Counted from the first letter of the stretch, positions 1 to 7,654 are shown. The stretch: 11,313 bases of DNA from an uncultured Ruminococcus sp. (GCA_900555215.1 USKR01000015.1:1-11313); one strand, 5' to 3'. Program-made: numbers and translations. The notes: generated by a model not told the origin, from the sequence alone.

Positions 1-648
1 TATGAGAACCTGACGGGTCTTGAAAATCTCGTTTTTTATGCGGAACTCTACGGGATCTCTGCGGATGAGGCGGCAAGGCGCTCGGAATCGCTGCTGAAGG
101 AGATGGAACTTGAGGAGGCGAAGGACCGGAAGCTGGCGGCGTGGTCTACCGGCATGCGGCAGAGACTTTCCCTTGCACGGGCGCTGATCCACCGCCCGAA
201 GATCCTGTTTCTGGATGAACCTACTTCCGGGCTTGACCCGGAGAGCGCTCAGAATGTCAACCGGATGATCAGGGAAATGGCGGAGAACAGCGGGATTACT
301 GTGTTTCTCTGTACGCATCAGCTCCGGTACGCCCAGGAGATCTGTACCCGGTACGGGCTGATCGAGGAGGGAAGACTTCTGGCAGAAGGGACACTGGACA
401 AACTCCGCTCGGAAACATTTTCCCGGATCACCCTTCAGATCCGCGCAGGCAGTATGCCGCCGGAAATGGGATTCCGGCAGACAGGAGCGCAGGAGTATGA
501 GGCTTCGATCCGTTCGGAAGATGAAATCCCGGAGATCGTCCGACGTATCGCGGCAGCCGGCGGGGACATCTATAAAGTGGAGGCACGGCAGCCGGATCTG
601 GAAGATATCTATTTTGCGCTGACCGCGGCGGGAAGGGAGGAAATGTGA
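1..648 (+). CDS. ABC-2 type transporter ATP-binding subunit (5'-truncated)
   Basis: This is the C-terminal 215 residues of an ABC ATPase. The reading frame is open from base 1, so the start and the Walker A motif lie outside the window. The visible part begins just after the Q-loop (YENLTGLENL). It contains a degenerate signature STGMRQR at fragment residues 49-55, Walker B ILFLDEP followed by the D-loop SGLD, and the H-loop histidine in FLCTHQL. A C-terminal extension of about 80 residues follows, as is usual in ABC-2 exporter ATPases. It hydrolyses ATP at the inner face of the membrane to drive the permease encoded directly downstream, whose start overlaps this stop codon (TGATG), so the two are translationally coupled. 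The substrate is unknown; ABC-2 systems export drugs, ions, antibiotics or polymers. The family call is firm and the substrate is open. Confidence 0.93.
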   Translation, partial: YENLTGLENLVFYAELYGISADEAARRSESLLKEMELEEAKDRKLAAWSTGMRQRLSLARALIHRPKILFLDEPTSGLDPESAQNVNRMIREMAENSGITVFLCTHQLRYAQEICTRYGLIEEGRLLAEGTLDKLRSETFSRITLQIRAGSMPPEMGFRQTGAQEYEASIRSEDEIPEIVRRIAAAGGDIYKVEARQPDLEDIYFALTAAGREEM

Positions 649-1433
649 TGAAAAGAGCAGAAAAAGCAATCATTAAAAAGGATATCAGAGGAATTACTTC
701 GAACCGGAGGCTCTTCTCAGCGCTCTGGATAGTCCCTCTGGCGCTGACAGTGGTCCTCCCGTCCATTTTTGTCTGTGCGGCGCATTTTGCCCCGGATGAT
801 CCGGATGTCCTGGCGCTTCTGGAGCTTCTGCCGGGGGCTGCAAATACGGAAAGCGTAGAACTGGCGATCGCGGGCATTATTTTTAACTATATCCTCCCGG
901 CGTTCTTTCTGATGATCCCGATCATGACGGCGTCTGTCATGGCGGCGAGCGCCTTTGTGGGAGAGAAGGAAAAGCATACGCTGGAAACGCTTCTTTACTG
1001 CCCGCTGTCCGTGAAGGAGATCTTCCGGGCAAAGGTGCTGGCATCCTTCCTGCTGAGTATGCTGGTGTCTCTTGTCTCGTTTGCAGCAATGCTGACTGTC
1101 CTGGAGCTGGAATCGGTATTTCTGATGGGGAGTCCGCTCCTTCCCGGCGGGGGCTGGGTGATCGTCCTGTTCCTGCTCTCACCGGCAGTCTCGCTGATCG
1201 CCGTGACCCTCATCGTGAGGAACTCCGCCAGGGCGCAGAGCGTGGAAGAGTCCCAGCAGAGCGCAGTCTTTCTTATCATACCGGTCATCCTTCTCGTAGT
1301 CGGACAGTTTGCAGGAGTGATGATCCTGAATGTGTGGATCCTGCTGGGCTTAAGCATCGTGTGCGCGCTGCTGGCGCGGCTGCTGCTGCAGAGAGCGGTG
1401 AAGCGGTTTACTTATGAAATGCTGCTGAAATAG
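648..1433 (+). CDS. ABC-2 type transporter permease
   Basis: A 261-residue integral membrane protein, the transmembrane partner of the preceding ATPase. About six hydrophobic helices are visible, near residues 26-46, 75-103, 128-150, 165-190, 207-229 and 231-250. After helix 2 comes EKEKHTLETLL (106-116), the amphipathic cytoplasmic segment typical of ABC-2 permeases that contacts the ATPase. I start it at ATG 648 rather than GTG 645. GGGAGG at 635-640 is 7 nt from the ATG but only 4 nt from the GTG, and the ATG gives the common TGATG overlap with the upstream stop. A terminator follows directly, so this is the last gene of its operon. The exported substrate cannot be told from the sequence. 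Confidence 0.9.
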   Translation: MKRAEKAIIKKDIRGITSNRRLFSALWIVPLALTVVLPSIFVCAAHFAPDDPDVLALLELLPGAANTESVELAIAGIIFNYILPAFFLMIPIMTASVMAASAFVGEKEKHTLETLLYCPLSVKEIFRAKVLASFLLSMLVSLVSFAAMLTVLELESVFLMGSPLLPGGGWVIVLFLLSPAVSLIAVTLIVRNSARAQSVEESQQSAVFLIIPVILLVVGQFAGVMILNVWILLGLSIVCALLARLLLQRAVKRFTYEMLLK

Positions 1434-1444
1434 TTCCACAGGGT

Positions 1445-1490
1445 GTCCCGGATGTACTGCGGTGAGAAGCAGACCATCCGGGGCATTTTT
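1445..1490 (+). terminator. Intrinsic terminator of the ABC-2 exporter operon
   Basis: A 10-bp stem (1445-1454 with 1475-1484, one G-U pair; core CCCGGATG/CATCCGGG) encloses a loop that can itself pair (CTGC 1457-1460 with GCAG 1469-1472). Five T residues follow within two bases of the stem. It lies 11 nt after the permease stop and just before the next promoter. Confidence 0.85.
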
Positions 1491-1493
1491 ACT

Positions 1494-1522
1494 GTGACGT
1501 GACAAAGGATCTGTGGTATGAT
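1494..1522 (+). promoter_or_regulatory. Sigma-A promoter of the rRNA methyltransferase gene
   Basis: -35 GTGACG (1494-1499; 4 of 6 matches to TTGACA), a 17-bp spacer, then -10 TATGAT (1517-1522) preceded by TGG, which gives an extended -10. The expected transcription start near 1529-1530 lies 36 nt ahead of the chosen start codon. An in-frame ATG at 1518 lies inside this -10 box and cannot be the start of the transcript's coding region. Confidence 0.65.
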
Positions 1523-1565
1523 ATTCCCGAAGATACAGAAGAAAGAATCAGCGGGAGGAAGAGTT

Positions 1566-2771
1566 ATGCCGAATGCAGTTGTGACATTGAAAAAAGGTGC
1601 GGGGCGCACGCTCAAACAGGGCGGTCCCTGGATTTATGATAATGAAGTAGAGAGCATCATGGGGAGTTTTACGGACGGAGATATCGTGCTCGTCCATGAT
1701 TTTGACGGATATCCTCTGGGGCGCGGGTTTATCAATCGGAATTCCAAACTGATCGTCCGCATGATGACGAGAGACCGGGATACAGATGTGGACGAGTCCT
1801 TTATCCGCATGCGGGTGAAGAATGCATGGGAGTACAGAAAGAAGGTTATGGACGATGTCTCAAGCTGCCGCGTGATCTTCGGGGAAGCAGACTTCCTCCC
1901 CGGGCTTGTCGTGGACAAGTTCGCGGACGTGCTGGTAGTGGAATCCCTGGCGCTGGGGATCGACCGCTTCAAGGGGATGATCGTTGATGTCCTGAAGGAA
2001 CTGATGGAAGCGGACGGCATCCATATCCGCGGAGTCTATGAGCGCAGCGATGCGAAGGTGCGCGAGCAGGAGGGCATGGAGAGAAAAAAAGGCTTCATCG
2101 GAGAGCCCTTTGACACGAAGGTGGAGATCGTGGAGAACGGCGTGCGCTACTATGTGGACGTGAAGGACGGACAGAAGACGGGATTCTTCCTGGATCAGAA
2201 ATATAACCGGCGGGCAGCGGCAAAGCTCTGTAAAGGCGCAAGGGTGCTGGACTGCTTTACTCACACCGGCTCCTTTGCCCTCAATGCAGGAATGGCAGGG
2301 GCAGAGCATGTGACCGGAGTGGACGCGTCAGAGCTGGGAGTGGCGCAGGCGAGAGAGAATGCGGCGCTGAACGGACTGAAGGACCGGGTGGAATTCATCT
2401 GCGAGGATGTGTTCGATCTTCTCCCGCGGCTGGAGAAGCAGGGGGAGAAGTTCGACGTGGTGATCCTGGATCCGCCTGCGTTTACAAAGTCCAGAAGTTC
2501 GATCAAAAAAGCAGTGAAGGGATACAGGGAGATTAACCTGCGGGGGATGAAACTGGTGAAGGACGGCGGTTATCTTGCCACCTGTTCGTGCTCTCATTTC
2601 ATGGACCAGGAACTCTTTGCCAAAACGATCGGACAGGCTGCGCAGAATGTACATAAGAGGCTGAGGCAGGTGGAGTTCCGGACGCAGGCGCCGGATCATC
2701 CGATCTTGTGGGGAGCCGGGGATTCGTATTATCTGAAGTTTTATATCTTTCAGGTGTGTGAGGAGAAGTAG
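1566..2771 (+). CDS. rlmI: Class I SAM-dependent rRNA (cytosine-5) methyltransferase, RlmI family
   Basis: A 401-residue cytoplasmic enzyme resembling E. coli RlmI, which makes m5C at position 1962 of 23S rRNA using S-adenosylmethionine. The N-terminal ~75 residues form a PUA RNA-binding domain (GGPWIYDNEVES, GDIVLV). A linker domain follows, then a Rossmann-fold methyltransferase with the DQKYNRR segment, SAM-binding motif I starting DCFTHTGSF at residues 229-237, an acidic end of strand 2 (GVDAS), and motif IV DPPAF at 302-306. Motif VI is TCSCSH, where Cys342 aligns with the conserved catalytic cysteine of TFSCSG in RlmI. The start at 1566 is set by GGGAGG (1553-1558, 7 nt away). The longer frame from 1518 would begin inside the promoter. 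It appears monocistronic. The family is certain; the exact rRNA position is inferred from homology. Confidence 0.92.
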   Translation: MPNAVVTLKKGAGRTLKQGGPWIYDNEVESIMGSFTDGDIVLVHDFDGYPLGRGFINRNSKLIVRMMTRDRDTDVDESFIRMRVKNAWEYRKKVMDDVSSCRVIFGEADFLPGLVVDKFADVLVVESLALGIDRFKGMIVDVLKELMEADGIHIRGVYERSDAKVREQEGMERKKGFIGEPFDTKVEIVENGVRYYVDVKDGQKTGFFLDQKYNRRAAAKLCKGARVLDCFTHTGSFALNAGMAGAEHVTGVDASELGVAQARENAALNGLKDRVEFICEDVFDLLPRLEKQGEKFDVVILDPPAFTKSRSSIKKAVKGYREINLRGMKLVKDGGYLATCSCSHFMDQELFAKTIGQAAQNVHKRLRQVEFRTQAPDHPILWGAGDSYYLKFYIFQVCEEK

Positions 2772-2775
2772 AAGT

Positions 2776-2801
2776 AAAAAACCGAGCACACTCGATTTTT
2801 T
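2776..2801 (+). terminator. Weak intrinsic terminator after the rRNA methyltransferase
   Basis: CGAG (2783-2786), loop CACA, CTCG (2791-2794). After one mismatch the stem can extend through an A6/T6 pairing (2776-2781 with 2796-2801), so the T-run follows a short GC core. It is weaker than the other terminators in this window, and the A-run makes it potentially bidirectional. Confidence 0.55.
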
Positions 2802-2803
2802 TA

Positions 2804-2833
2804 TTGCTATCTTATGTGCCCATGTGATATAAT
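2804..2833 (+). promoter_or_regulatory. Sigma-A promoter of the liv operon
   Basis: -35 TTGCTA (2804-2809; 4 of 6), an 18-bp spacer, and a perfect -10 TATAAT (2828-2833) preceded by TGA, an extended -10. The expected transcription start near 2840 gives a leader of about 38 nt before livH. That is too short for a T-box or riboswitch, so any amino-acid control would have to act at the DNA level. Confidence 0.75.
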
Positions 2834-2877
2834 CGAAGTAATGTCAACAATAAGATAAAGAAATGGAAGGAATGAGT

Positions 2878-3762
2878 ATGAGCTTTATATCGTATTTAAT
2901 CAATGGATTAAGCTTGGGAAGCGTCTATGCGATCATCGCCCTCGGATACACTATGGTATACGGTATCGCAAAGATGCTGAACTTCGCCCACGGCGATGTT
3001 ATCATGATCGGCGCGTATGTGGCGCTTATTTCGATGACTCAGGCCGGGATGTCTCCGATCATTGCAGTGCTGATCGCGGTTTGCGTGTGTACTCTGCTCG
3101 GCGTGGTGATCGAGAGGATCGCGTACAAGCCGCTGCGTAACGCATCATCATCTCTGGCAGTACTGATTACTGCGATCGGTGTGAGTTATCTGCTTCAGAA
3201 TGTGGCGCTCCTTGTATTTGGAGCGAACGCGCAGACATTTCCGTCTGTGATCAAATGGAAGGGATTATCCCTGGCGGGAGGAAAGTTAAGTATTTCCGGA
3301 GAGACGGTTGTTACGATCGTTGTCTGCCTTATCATTATGGCTGCACTTATTACATTTGTACAGAAGTCCAAGCCGGGACAGGCGATGCGCGCTGTCTCAG
3401 AAGATAAAGGCGCAGCTCAGCTCATGGGTATCAATGTGAATGGAACGATCGCGCTTACCTTCGCTATCGGTTCCGCGCTTGCGGCTGTGGCCGGCGTGCT
3501 GCTGTGCTCTGCTTATCCGAGTCTGACGCCGTACACAGGTGCTCTGCCGGGTATCAAGGCATTCGTTGCGGCAGTCTTTGGAGGCATCGGCTCGATCCCC
3601 GGAGCGTTTATCGGAGGGCTGCTTCTCGGCGTGATCGAAATTTTTGGAAGAGCATATATCTCATCCCAGATGGCAGACGCGATCGTATTCGCAGTTCTGA
3701 TCATTGTGCTCCTTGTAAAGCCTACCGGACTTTTAGGCAAGAAGATTCAGGAGAAAGTGTAG
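2878..3762 (+). CDS. livH: Branched-chain amino acid ABC transporter permease LivH
   Basis: A 294-residue integral membrane permease, one of the two channel-forming subunits of the LIV (leucine/isoleucine/valine) importer. It carries the LivH hallmark NFAHGD at residues 35-40 after the first helix pair. The cytoplasmic coupling loop (AVSEDKGAAQLMGINV) that docks on the LivG/LivF ATPases is followed by small-residue-rich helices (FAIGSALAAVAGVLL) and a conserved GGIGSIPGAFIGGLLLG segment. About eight hydrophobic stretches are visible. Three in-frame ATGs exist (2863, 2872, 2878). I choose 2878 because GGAAGG (2865-2870) is 7 nt upstream, whereas the 2863 ATG overlaps that site. First gene of a five-gene operon; livM begins 9 nt after its stop. 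Confidence 0.93.
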   Translation: MSFISYLINGLSLGSVYAIIALGYTMVYGIAKMLNFAHGDVIMIGAYVALISMTQAGMSPIIAVLIAVCVCTLLGVVIERIAYKPLRNASSSLAVLITAIGVSYLLQNVALLVFGANAQTFPSVIKWKGLSLAGGKLSISGETVVTIVVCLIIMAALITFVQKSKPGQAMRAVSEDKGAAQLMGINVNGTIALTFAIGSALAAVAGVLLCSAYPSLTPYTGALPGIKAFVAAVFGGIGSIPGAFIGGLLLGVIEIFGRAYISSQMADAIVFAVLIIVLLVKPTGLLGKKIQEKV

Positions 3763-3771
3763 GTGGATGAT

Positions 3772-4860
3772 ATGCTGAAGACATTAAAGAGTAAAACCAA
3801 TAATATGAACAAAAATACGAAAAAGAATATGATCACCTACGCTATTGTCATCGCTGCATTTGTTATCATGCAGTCTTTGATCAGCGCGGGAAGCATATCC
3901 AGCCTTCTGGAAGGACTGATGGTCCCGATCTGTATTTATGTGATCCTTGCCGTGTCTTTGAATCTGGTCGTAGGTATCCTGGGCGAGCTGAGTCTCGGAC
4001 ATGCGGGCTTTATGTGCGTAGGAGCGTTTGCCAGCGCATTCTTTTCAAAATGTATGCGTGATGTCATTACAGTTGATATTGTCCGGTTCCTGCTGGCGCT
4101 TCTTATAGGTGTTCTTGCAGCGGCGGTATTCGGTATCCTGATCGGCATCCCGGTGCTCCGTCTGAAAGGAGATTATCTGGCGATCGTTACCCTTGCTTTC
4201 GGGGAGATTATCAAGAATCTGGTAAATGTCCTTTACATCGGCAGAGATTCCAATGGGTTCCATTTTTCCACGAAGGACGTGATGGCGTTGAATATGGAGC
4301 CGGACGGTACAGTTATTGTTAACGGTCCACAGGGGATTACGGGTACGCCGAAAGACGCAACATTCCTGATCGGTTTTATCCTGATCCTGATCACCCTGTT
4401 TATCGTGACCAATCTGATCAATTCAAGGGACGGCCGGGCGATTATGTCGATACGTGACAATCGGATCGCTGCAGAGTCTATTGGAATCAATGTGACGAAA
4501 TATAAACTGATGGCATTTACGATTTCAGCAGCGCTTGCCGGGGCGGCGGGAGTGCTCTATGCACATAATCTGTCAACGCTGACAGCGAACACGAACAATT
4601 TCGGATACAATCAGTCCATTATGATCCTTGTATTTGTCGTGCTGGGCGGCATCGGGAATATCAGGGGATCCATTATCGCAGCAACAATCCTGACCATGCT
4701 TCCGGAGCTGCTCAGAGGACTGCCTGTGTCAGACTACCGTATGCTTATCTATGCGATTGTACTGATCATTATGATGCTCTTTAACTGGGCGCCAAAAGCA
4801 ATCGAGTGGAGAGAGAAGTATCTCAGATTCGGAAGAAAGAAAAAGGGGGCTGTGCAATAA
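3772..4860 (+). CDS. livM: Branched-chain amino acid ABC transporter permease LivM
   Basis: A 362-residue integral membrane permease that partners LivH to form the substrate channel. A basic, asparagine/lysine-rich N-terminus (residues 1-20) precedes the helices. The family signature SLNLVVGILGELSLGHAGF ends near residue 80. LKGDYLAIVTLAFGEIIKNLVN and the coupling loop IRDNRIAAESIGINVTKYKLMAFTIS-type segment follow, then GGIGNIRGS. The start at ATG 3772 follows AGGTGG (3761-3766) by 5 nt; an in-frame GTG at 3763 immediately after the livH stop has no ribosome site of its own. The stop codon TAA shares one base with the livG ATG (TAATG), indicating translational coupling. Length and motifs fit the family. 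Confidence 0.93.
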   Translation: MLKTLKSKTNNMNKNTKKNMITYAIVIAAFVIMQSLISAGSISSLLEGLMVPICIYVILAVSLNLVVGILGELSLGHAGFMCVGAFASAFFSKCMRDVITVDIVRFLLALLIGVLAAAVFGILIGIPVLRLKGDYLAIVTLAFGEIIKNLVNVLYIGRDSNGFHFSTKDVMALNMEPDGTVIVNGPQGITGTPKDATFLIGFILILITLFIVTNLINSRDGRAIMSIRDNRIAAESIGINVTKYKLMAFTISAALAGAAGVLYAHNLSTLTANTNNFGYNQSIMILVFVVLGGIGNIRGSIIAATILTMLPELLRGLPVSDYRMLIYAIVLIIMMLFNWAPKAIEWREKYLRFGRKKKGAVQ

Positions 4861-5618
4861 TGGCATTACTGGATGTAAAAAATCTCGGCATTTCATTTGG
4901 CGGTCTCCGCGCGGTGAATGCATTTGACATATCGATAGAAAAAGAAGAACTGTACGGTCTGATCGGACCGAACGGCGCAGGCAAGACCACGGTTTTTAAC
5001 CTGCTGACAGGCGTGTATAAACCGGACAGCGGAAAAGTTCTTCTGGACGGACAGGATATCACGGGAAAGAAAACGATAGATATCAGCAAGGATGGGATCG
5101 CCAGAACATTCCAGAATATCCGTCTCTTTAAAAAGCTGAGCGTACTGGACAATGTAAAGGCAGGTCTCCACAATAAGCATCATTACTCTACGCTGGAAGG
5201 GCTCTTACGTCTTCCCGGATACCGCAGGGTAGAGCGGGAGATGGATGAAAAGGCAATGGAGCTTCTCAAGGTCTTTGACCTGGAAAAGTACGCTCATGCA
5301 GATGCGGCGAATCTTCCGTACGGCCAGCAGAGAAGATTGGAGATCGCAAGGGCTCTGGCGACAGAGCCGAAGCTGCTTCTGCTGGATGAACCGGCGGCGG
5401 GTATGAATCCGAACGAGACCGGGGAGCTGATGGATATGATCCGATTTGTCCGTGAGGAATTTCATATGACGATCCTTCTGATCGAGCATGATATGAAACT
5501 GGTAAGCGGTATCTGTGAAAGGCTGACTGTGCTGAACTTCGGAGAGGTACTCTCCCAGGGCAGGACATCTGATGTCCTGAATGATCCGCAGGTCATCACA
5601 GCATATCTTGGAGAATAG
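4860..5618 (+). CDS. livG: Branched-chain amino acid ABC transporter ATP-binding protein LivG
   Basis: A 252-residue ABC ATPase. Walker A is GPNGAGKT at 36-43, and the Q-loop lies in ARTFQNIRLFKKLSVLDNV. The signature is LPYGQQ at 152-157, the usual LivG variant of LSGGQ. Walker B is LLLLDEP at 172-178 with catalytic Glu177, and the H-loop is His210 in IEHDM. NKHHY and a long insert before the signature match LivG rather than LivF. It hydrolyses ATP with LivF to power import through LivHM. The start overlaps the livM stop by one base, with a G-rich site (AAGGGGG) about 10 nt upstream. Reading the frame back to an upstream ATG at 4806 would run inside livM and is unlikely. Confidence 0.95.
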   Translation: MALLDVKNLGISFGGLRAVNAFDISIEKEELYGLIGPNGAGKTTVFNLLTGVYKPDSGKVLLDGQDITGKKTIDISKDGIARTFQNIRLFKKLSVLDNVKAGLHNKHHYSTLEGLLRLPGYRRVEREMDEKAMELLKVFDLEKYAHADAANLPYGQQRRLEIARALATEPKLLLLDEPAAGMNPNETGELMDMIRFVREEFHMTILLIEHDMKLVSGICERLTVLNFGEVLSQGRTSDVLNDPQVITAYLGE

Positions 5619-5633
5619 GAGGAGACGTGAATT

Positions 5634-6344
5634 ATGGCAATGCTTGAAGTAAAAGATCTTGAAGTATATTACGGTGTGATCCAGGCGATCAAAGGCATCT
5701 CCTTCCATGTTGATAAAGGGGAAGTCATCGCCCTGATCGGAGCCAACGGCGCGGGCAAGACAACGACACTGCATACAGTGACAGGCTTGATCTCACCTAA
5801 AAACGGACATGTATTGTTTGAAGGAAAAGATATCACTAAAATACCGGCGCATAAGATTGTGTCTATGGGTATGGCTCATGTGCCGGAGGGACGGCGCGTA
5901 TTTGCAGAGCTGAGCGTGTATGAGAATCTGAAGATGGGCGCATACACAAGAAAAGATAAAAACGAAATCGAAGAAAGTCTCAAAAATGTCTATAAACGGT
6001 TCCCGCGTCTTGAAGAGAGAAAGAACCAGATGGCAGGGACGCTCAGCGGCGGCGAGCAGCAGATGCTCGCGATGGGACGGGCGCTTATGTCAAAGCCGAA
6101 GATCATCCTTATGGATGAGCCGTCTATGGGACTTTCACCGATCATGGTAAATGAGATTTTTGATATTATCCGTTCTGTGAGTGAGAGCGGCACCACAGTA
6201 CTTCTTGTGGAGCAGAATGCAAAGAAGGCGCTTTCCATAGCAGACCGGGCATATGTCCTGGAGACAGGAAAGATTGTCCTCGAAGGAAAGGCGAAAGACC
6301 TTCTTGAAGATGACTCTATCAAAAAAGCTTATCTCGGGGAATAA
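5634..6344 (+). CDS. livF: Branched-chain amino acid ABC transporter ATP-binding protein LivF
   Basis: A 236-residue ABC ATPase, the second nucleotide-binding subunit of the LIV importer. Walker A is GANGAGKT at 36-43. The Q-loop region reads MGMAHVPEGRRVFAELSVYENL, where the PEGR replacement of the usual glutamine context is typical of LivF. The signature is LSGGEQ at 137-142, and Walker B is IILMDEP with Asp161 and Glu162, then GLSP. The H-loop carries VEQN, a glutamine at the histidine position, as LivF proteins usually have. The gene starts 15 nt after livG with a strong AGGAGGAG site in the gap. Length and all motifs are canonical. Confidence 0.95.
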   Translation: MAMLEVKDLEVYYGVIQAIKGISFHVDKGEVIALIGANGAGKTTTLHTVTGLISPKNGHVLFEGKDITKIPAHKIVSMGMAHVPEGRRVFAELSVYENLKMGAYTRKDKNEIEESLKNVYKRFPRLEERKNQMAGTLSGGEQQMLAMGRALMSKPKIILMDEPSMGLSPIMVNEIFDIIRSVSESGTTVLLVEQNAKKALSIADRAYVLETGKIVLEGKAKDLLEDDSIKKAYLGE

Positions 6345-6359
6345 AGGAGGCACATCTTT

Positions 6360-6983
6360 ATGAAGAATATTGTGATCACTATCTCAAGACAGTACGGAAG
6401 CGGAGGCAAGACGATCGGCGCTATGCTCGCTCACGAGCTGGGAGTTAACTGCTACAGCCGGGAGATCCTGCGCATGGCATCGGAGGACAGCGGCATCAAT
6501 GAAAGGCTTTTCGGCATGTCTGATGAGAAGATACGCCGTGCTGGCTGGTTCCGGCTTCTGAGCCGTCCCTATGAGGGAGAGCTGCTTCCGCCGGAGGATA
6601 AAGGATTTACGTCTGATGATAATTTATTTAATTATCAGGCTAAGATCATCAAAGACCTGGCTGCGAAGGAATCGTGTGTCATTATAGGAAGATGCGCGGA
6701 TTATGTACTGAAGGATTATCCAAATGTGATGAGTATATTCATCCATGCGGACAGGAAGTTCTGCCTGGACCGCGCTATGGAGCGCCATAGCATGACGGAG
6801 AAAGAGATGGAAAAATATATTCAGAAGACAGACGAGTATAGAAGCGACTTTTACCGCTATCACACGGGGCATGAGTGGGCGGATGCAAGAAATTATGACC
6901 TCTGCCTCAACAGCGGGAAGCTTGGATTTGAAAAATGTGTGGAAGAGATTAAATCCTATATGAAAATACGTTTTGCAGAGTAG
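6360..6983 (+). CDS. Cytidylate-kinase-like P-loop family protein
   Basis: A 207-residue soluble protein of the cytidylate-kinase-like family. The N-terminus ITISRQYGSGGKTIG (residues 6-20) is that family's modified P-loop, with a GSGG turn rather than the classical GxxGxGK(S/T) of true CMP kinases. A second landmark is CVIIGRCADYVLKDYPNVMSIFIHAD, a kinase-core strand and arginine lid region. YRSDFYRYHTGHEWADARNYDLCLNSGKLG near the C-terminus is also characteristic. It may phosphorylate a nucleotide or another small molecule; the true substrate of this family is largely unestablished, so I give no gene name. It starts 15 nt after livF with AAAGGAGG 9 nt upstream of the ATG and no promoter between, so it is probably cotranscribed with the BCAA importer. 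Nothing seen here connects it to that importer functionally. Confidence 0.85.
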   Translation: MKNIVITISRQYGSGGKTIGAMLAHELGVNCYSREILRMASEDSGINERLFGMSDEKIRRAGWFRLLSRPYEGELLPPEDKGFTSDDNLFNYQAKIIKDLAAKESCVIIGRCADYVLKDYPNVMSIFIHADRKFCLDRAMERHSMTEKEMEKYIQKTDEYRSDFYRYHTGHEWADARNYDLCLNSGKLGFEKCVEEIKSYMKIRFAE

Positions 6984-7000
6984 AAAAATATATAAATAAA

Positions 7001-7071
7001 ATCAGGGGGCTGTGTTGGGATCGGCAATTGTAATCTGGCAATCCCGGTACATGCTCCCTGATCGCTTTTTT
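7001..7071 (+). terminator. Branched, probably bidirectional terminator between convergent genes
   Basis: An outer 9-bp stem (7001-7009 with 7054-7062; ATCAGGG/CCCTGAT core, one G-U pair) encloses an inner stem GGGAT (7017-7021) with ATCCC (7041-7045). T6 follows at 7066-7071. Read on the other strand, the same stem is followed by a T-rich tract (complement of 6984-7000), so it can also end the convergent GNAT transcript. Confidence 0.8.
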
Positions 7072-7102
7072 GCGCGTGGACATCTGATCTTAAAAGCCGG
7101 AG

Positions 7103-7588
7103 TTACACTTCTTTTTGATAAGCCATTCTTTCAGTGCCATCATCTGTATTTATGATCCCGCAGTATTTAAACCCGTTTTTTTTCAGCAGATGCTGCATGA
7201 TCTTATTATCTGTGTGTGTGTCGATTTTCAGGTTGCCGCATTGAGAGAAAGCCCAATCCAGGCAGAAGGAGGCGGCCCCTTTTACAGTTCCGTCTGAGAC
7301 GATGCGGTGGACAACCCCGTAGGGAAGATCATTAAGCCACCGGCCGTTACGTATGTGGAGATAAGTGTCATCCGGACCTGTCTTATAGTAAAAAACTGCA
7401 ATGATCCTGCCACAGTGTTCACAGATGTAAGAACAGCCGGAGTCAATATCAGAGGCGATGACAGATCTTTCCGGATATTTTTTCCCCCATTGGTCCGGAT
7501 TACCGTTTTCCGCCATAAAGACACGTGCATTTTCGTACATTTTCATAAGAGTCTCCAGCTCGTCTGATCGTGTTTTTCGAATTTCCAT
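7103..7588 (-). CDS. GNAT family N-acetyltransferase
   Basis: A 161-residue soluble protein of the GCN5-related N-acetyltransferase family, which transfers acetyl from acetyl-CoA to an amine. The N-terminal helix MEIRKTRSDELETLMKMYENARVFM and GNPDQWGKKYP are typical of a common Firmicute subfamily. The central strands contain CEHCGRIIAVFYY, and the C-terminal part has IDTHTDNKIMQHLLKKNGFKYCGII, the conserved acetyl-CoA-binding helix and strand. A CxxC (CEHC) is present but no other metal ligands stand out. The frame extends 30 codons further upstream. I start at the ATG at 7588 because AAAGG lies 9 nt before it and a promoter -10 sits at 7617-7622, inside the extension. The substrate is unknown. 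Convergent with the liv operon and divergent from pflB. Confidence 0.88.
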   Translation of the reverse strand: MEIRKTRSDELETLMKMYENARVFMAENGNPDQWGKKYPERSVIASDIDSGCSYICEHCGRIIAVFYYKTGPDDTYLHIRNGRWLNDLPYGVVHRIVSDGTVKGAASFCLDWAFSQCGNLKIDTHTDNKIMQHLLKKNGFKYCGIINTDDGTERMAYQKEV

Positions 7589-7616
7589 ATATATCAGCCT
7601 TTCTGTATGATTAATT

Positions 7617-7645
7617 ATTATATCAGAAAACTGTGAAATTGGAAA
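7617..7645 (-). promoter_or_regulatory. Promoter of the GNAT gene (reads leftward)
   Basis: On the - strand: -35 TTTCCA (7645-7640; 4 of 6), a 17-bp spacer, a perfect -10 TATAAT (7622-7617) with an upstream TGA (extended -10). It lies 28 nt before the chosen start codon, which excludes the longer upstream reading frame as the natural start. Confidence 0.7.
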
Positions 7646-7654
7646 TCTTAGATA

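Noticed and set aside
428..877. A 149-codon - strand frame opposite the ABC exporter genes
   Set aside because: It overlaps two well-supported coupled genes and has Arg/Pro/Ser-rich shadow composition.
2834..2877. T-box or riboswitch leader for the liv operon
   Set aside because: Only about 38 nt lie between the promoter and the start codon, with no specifier stem or terminator.
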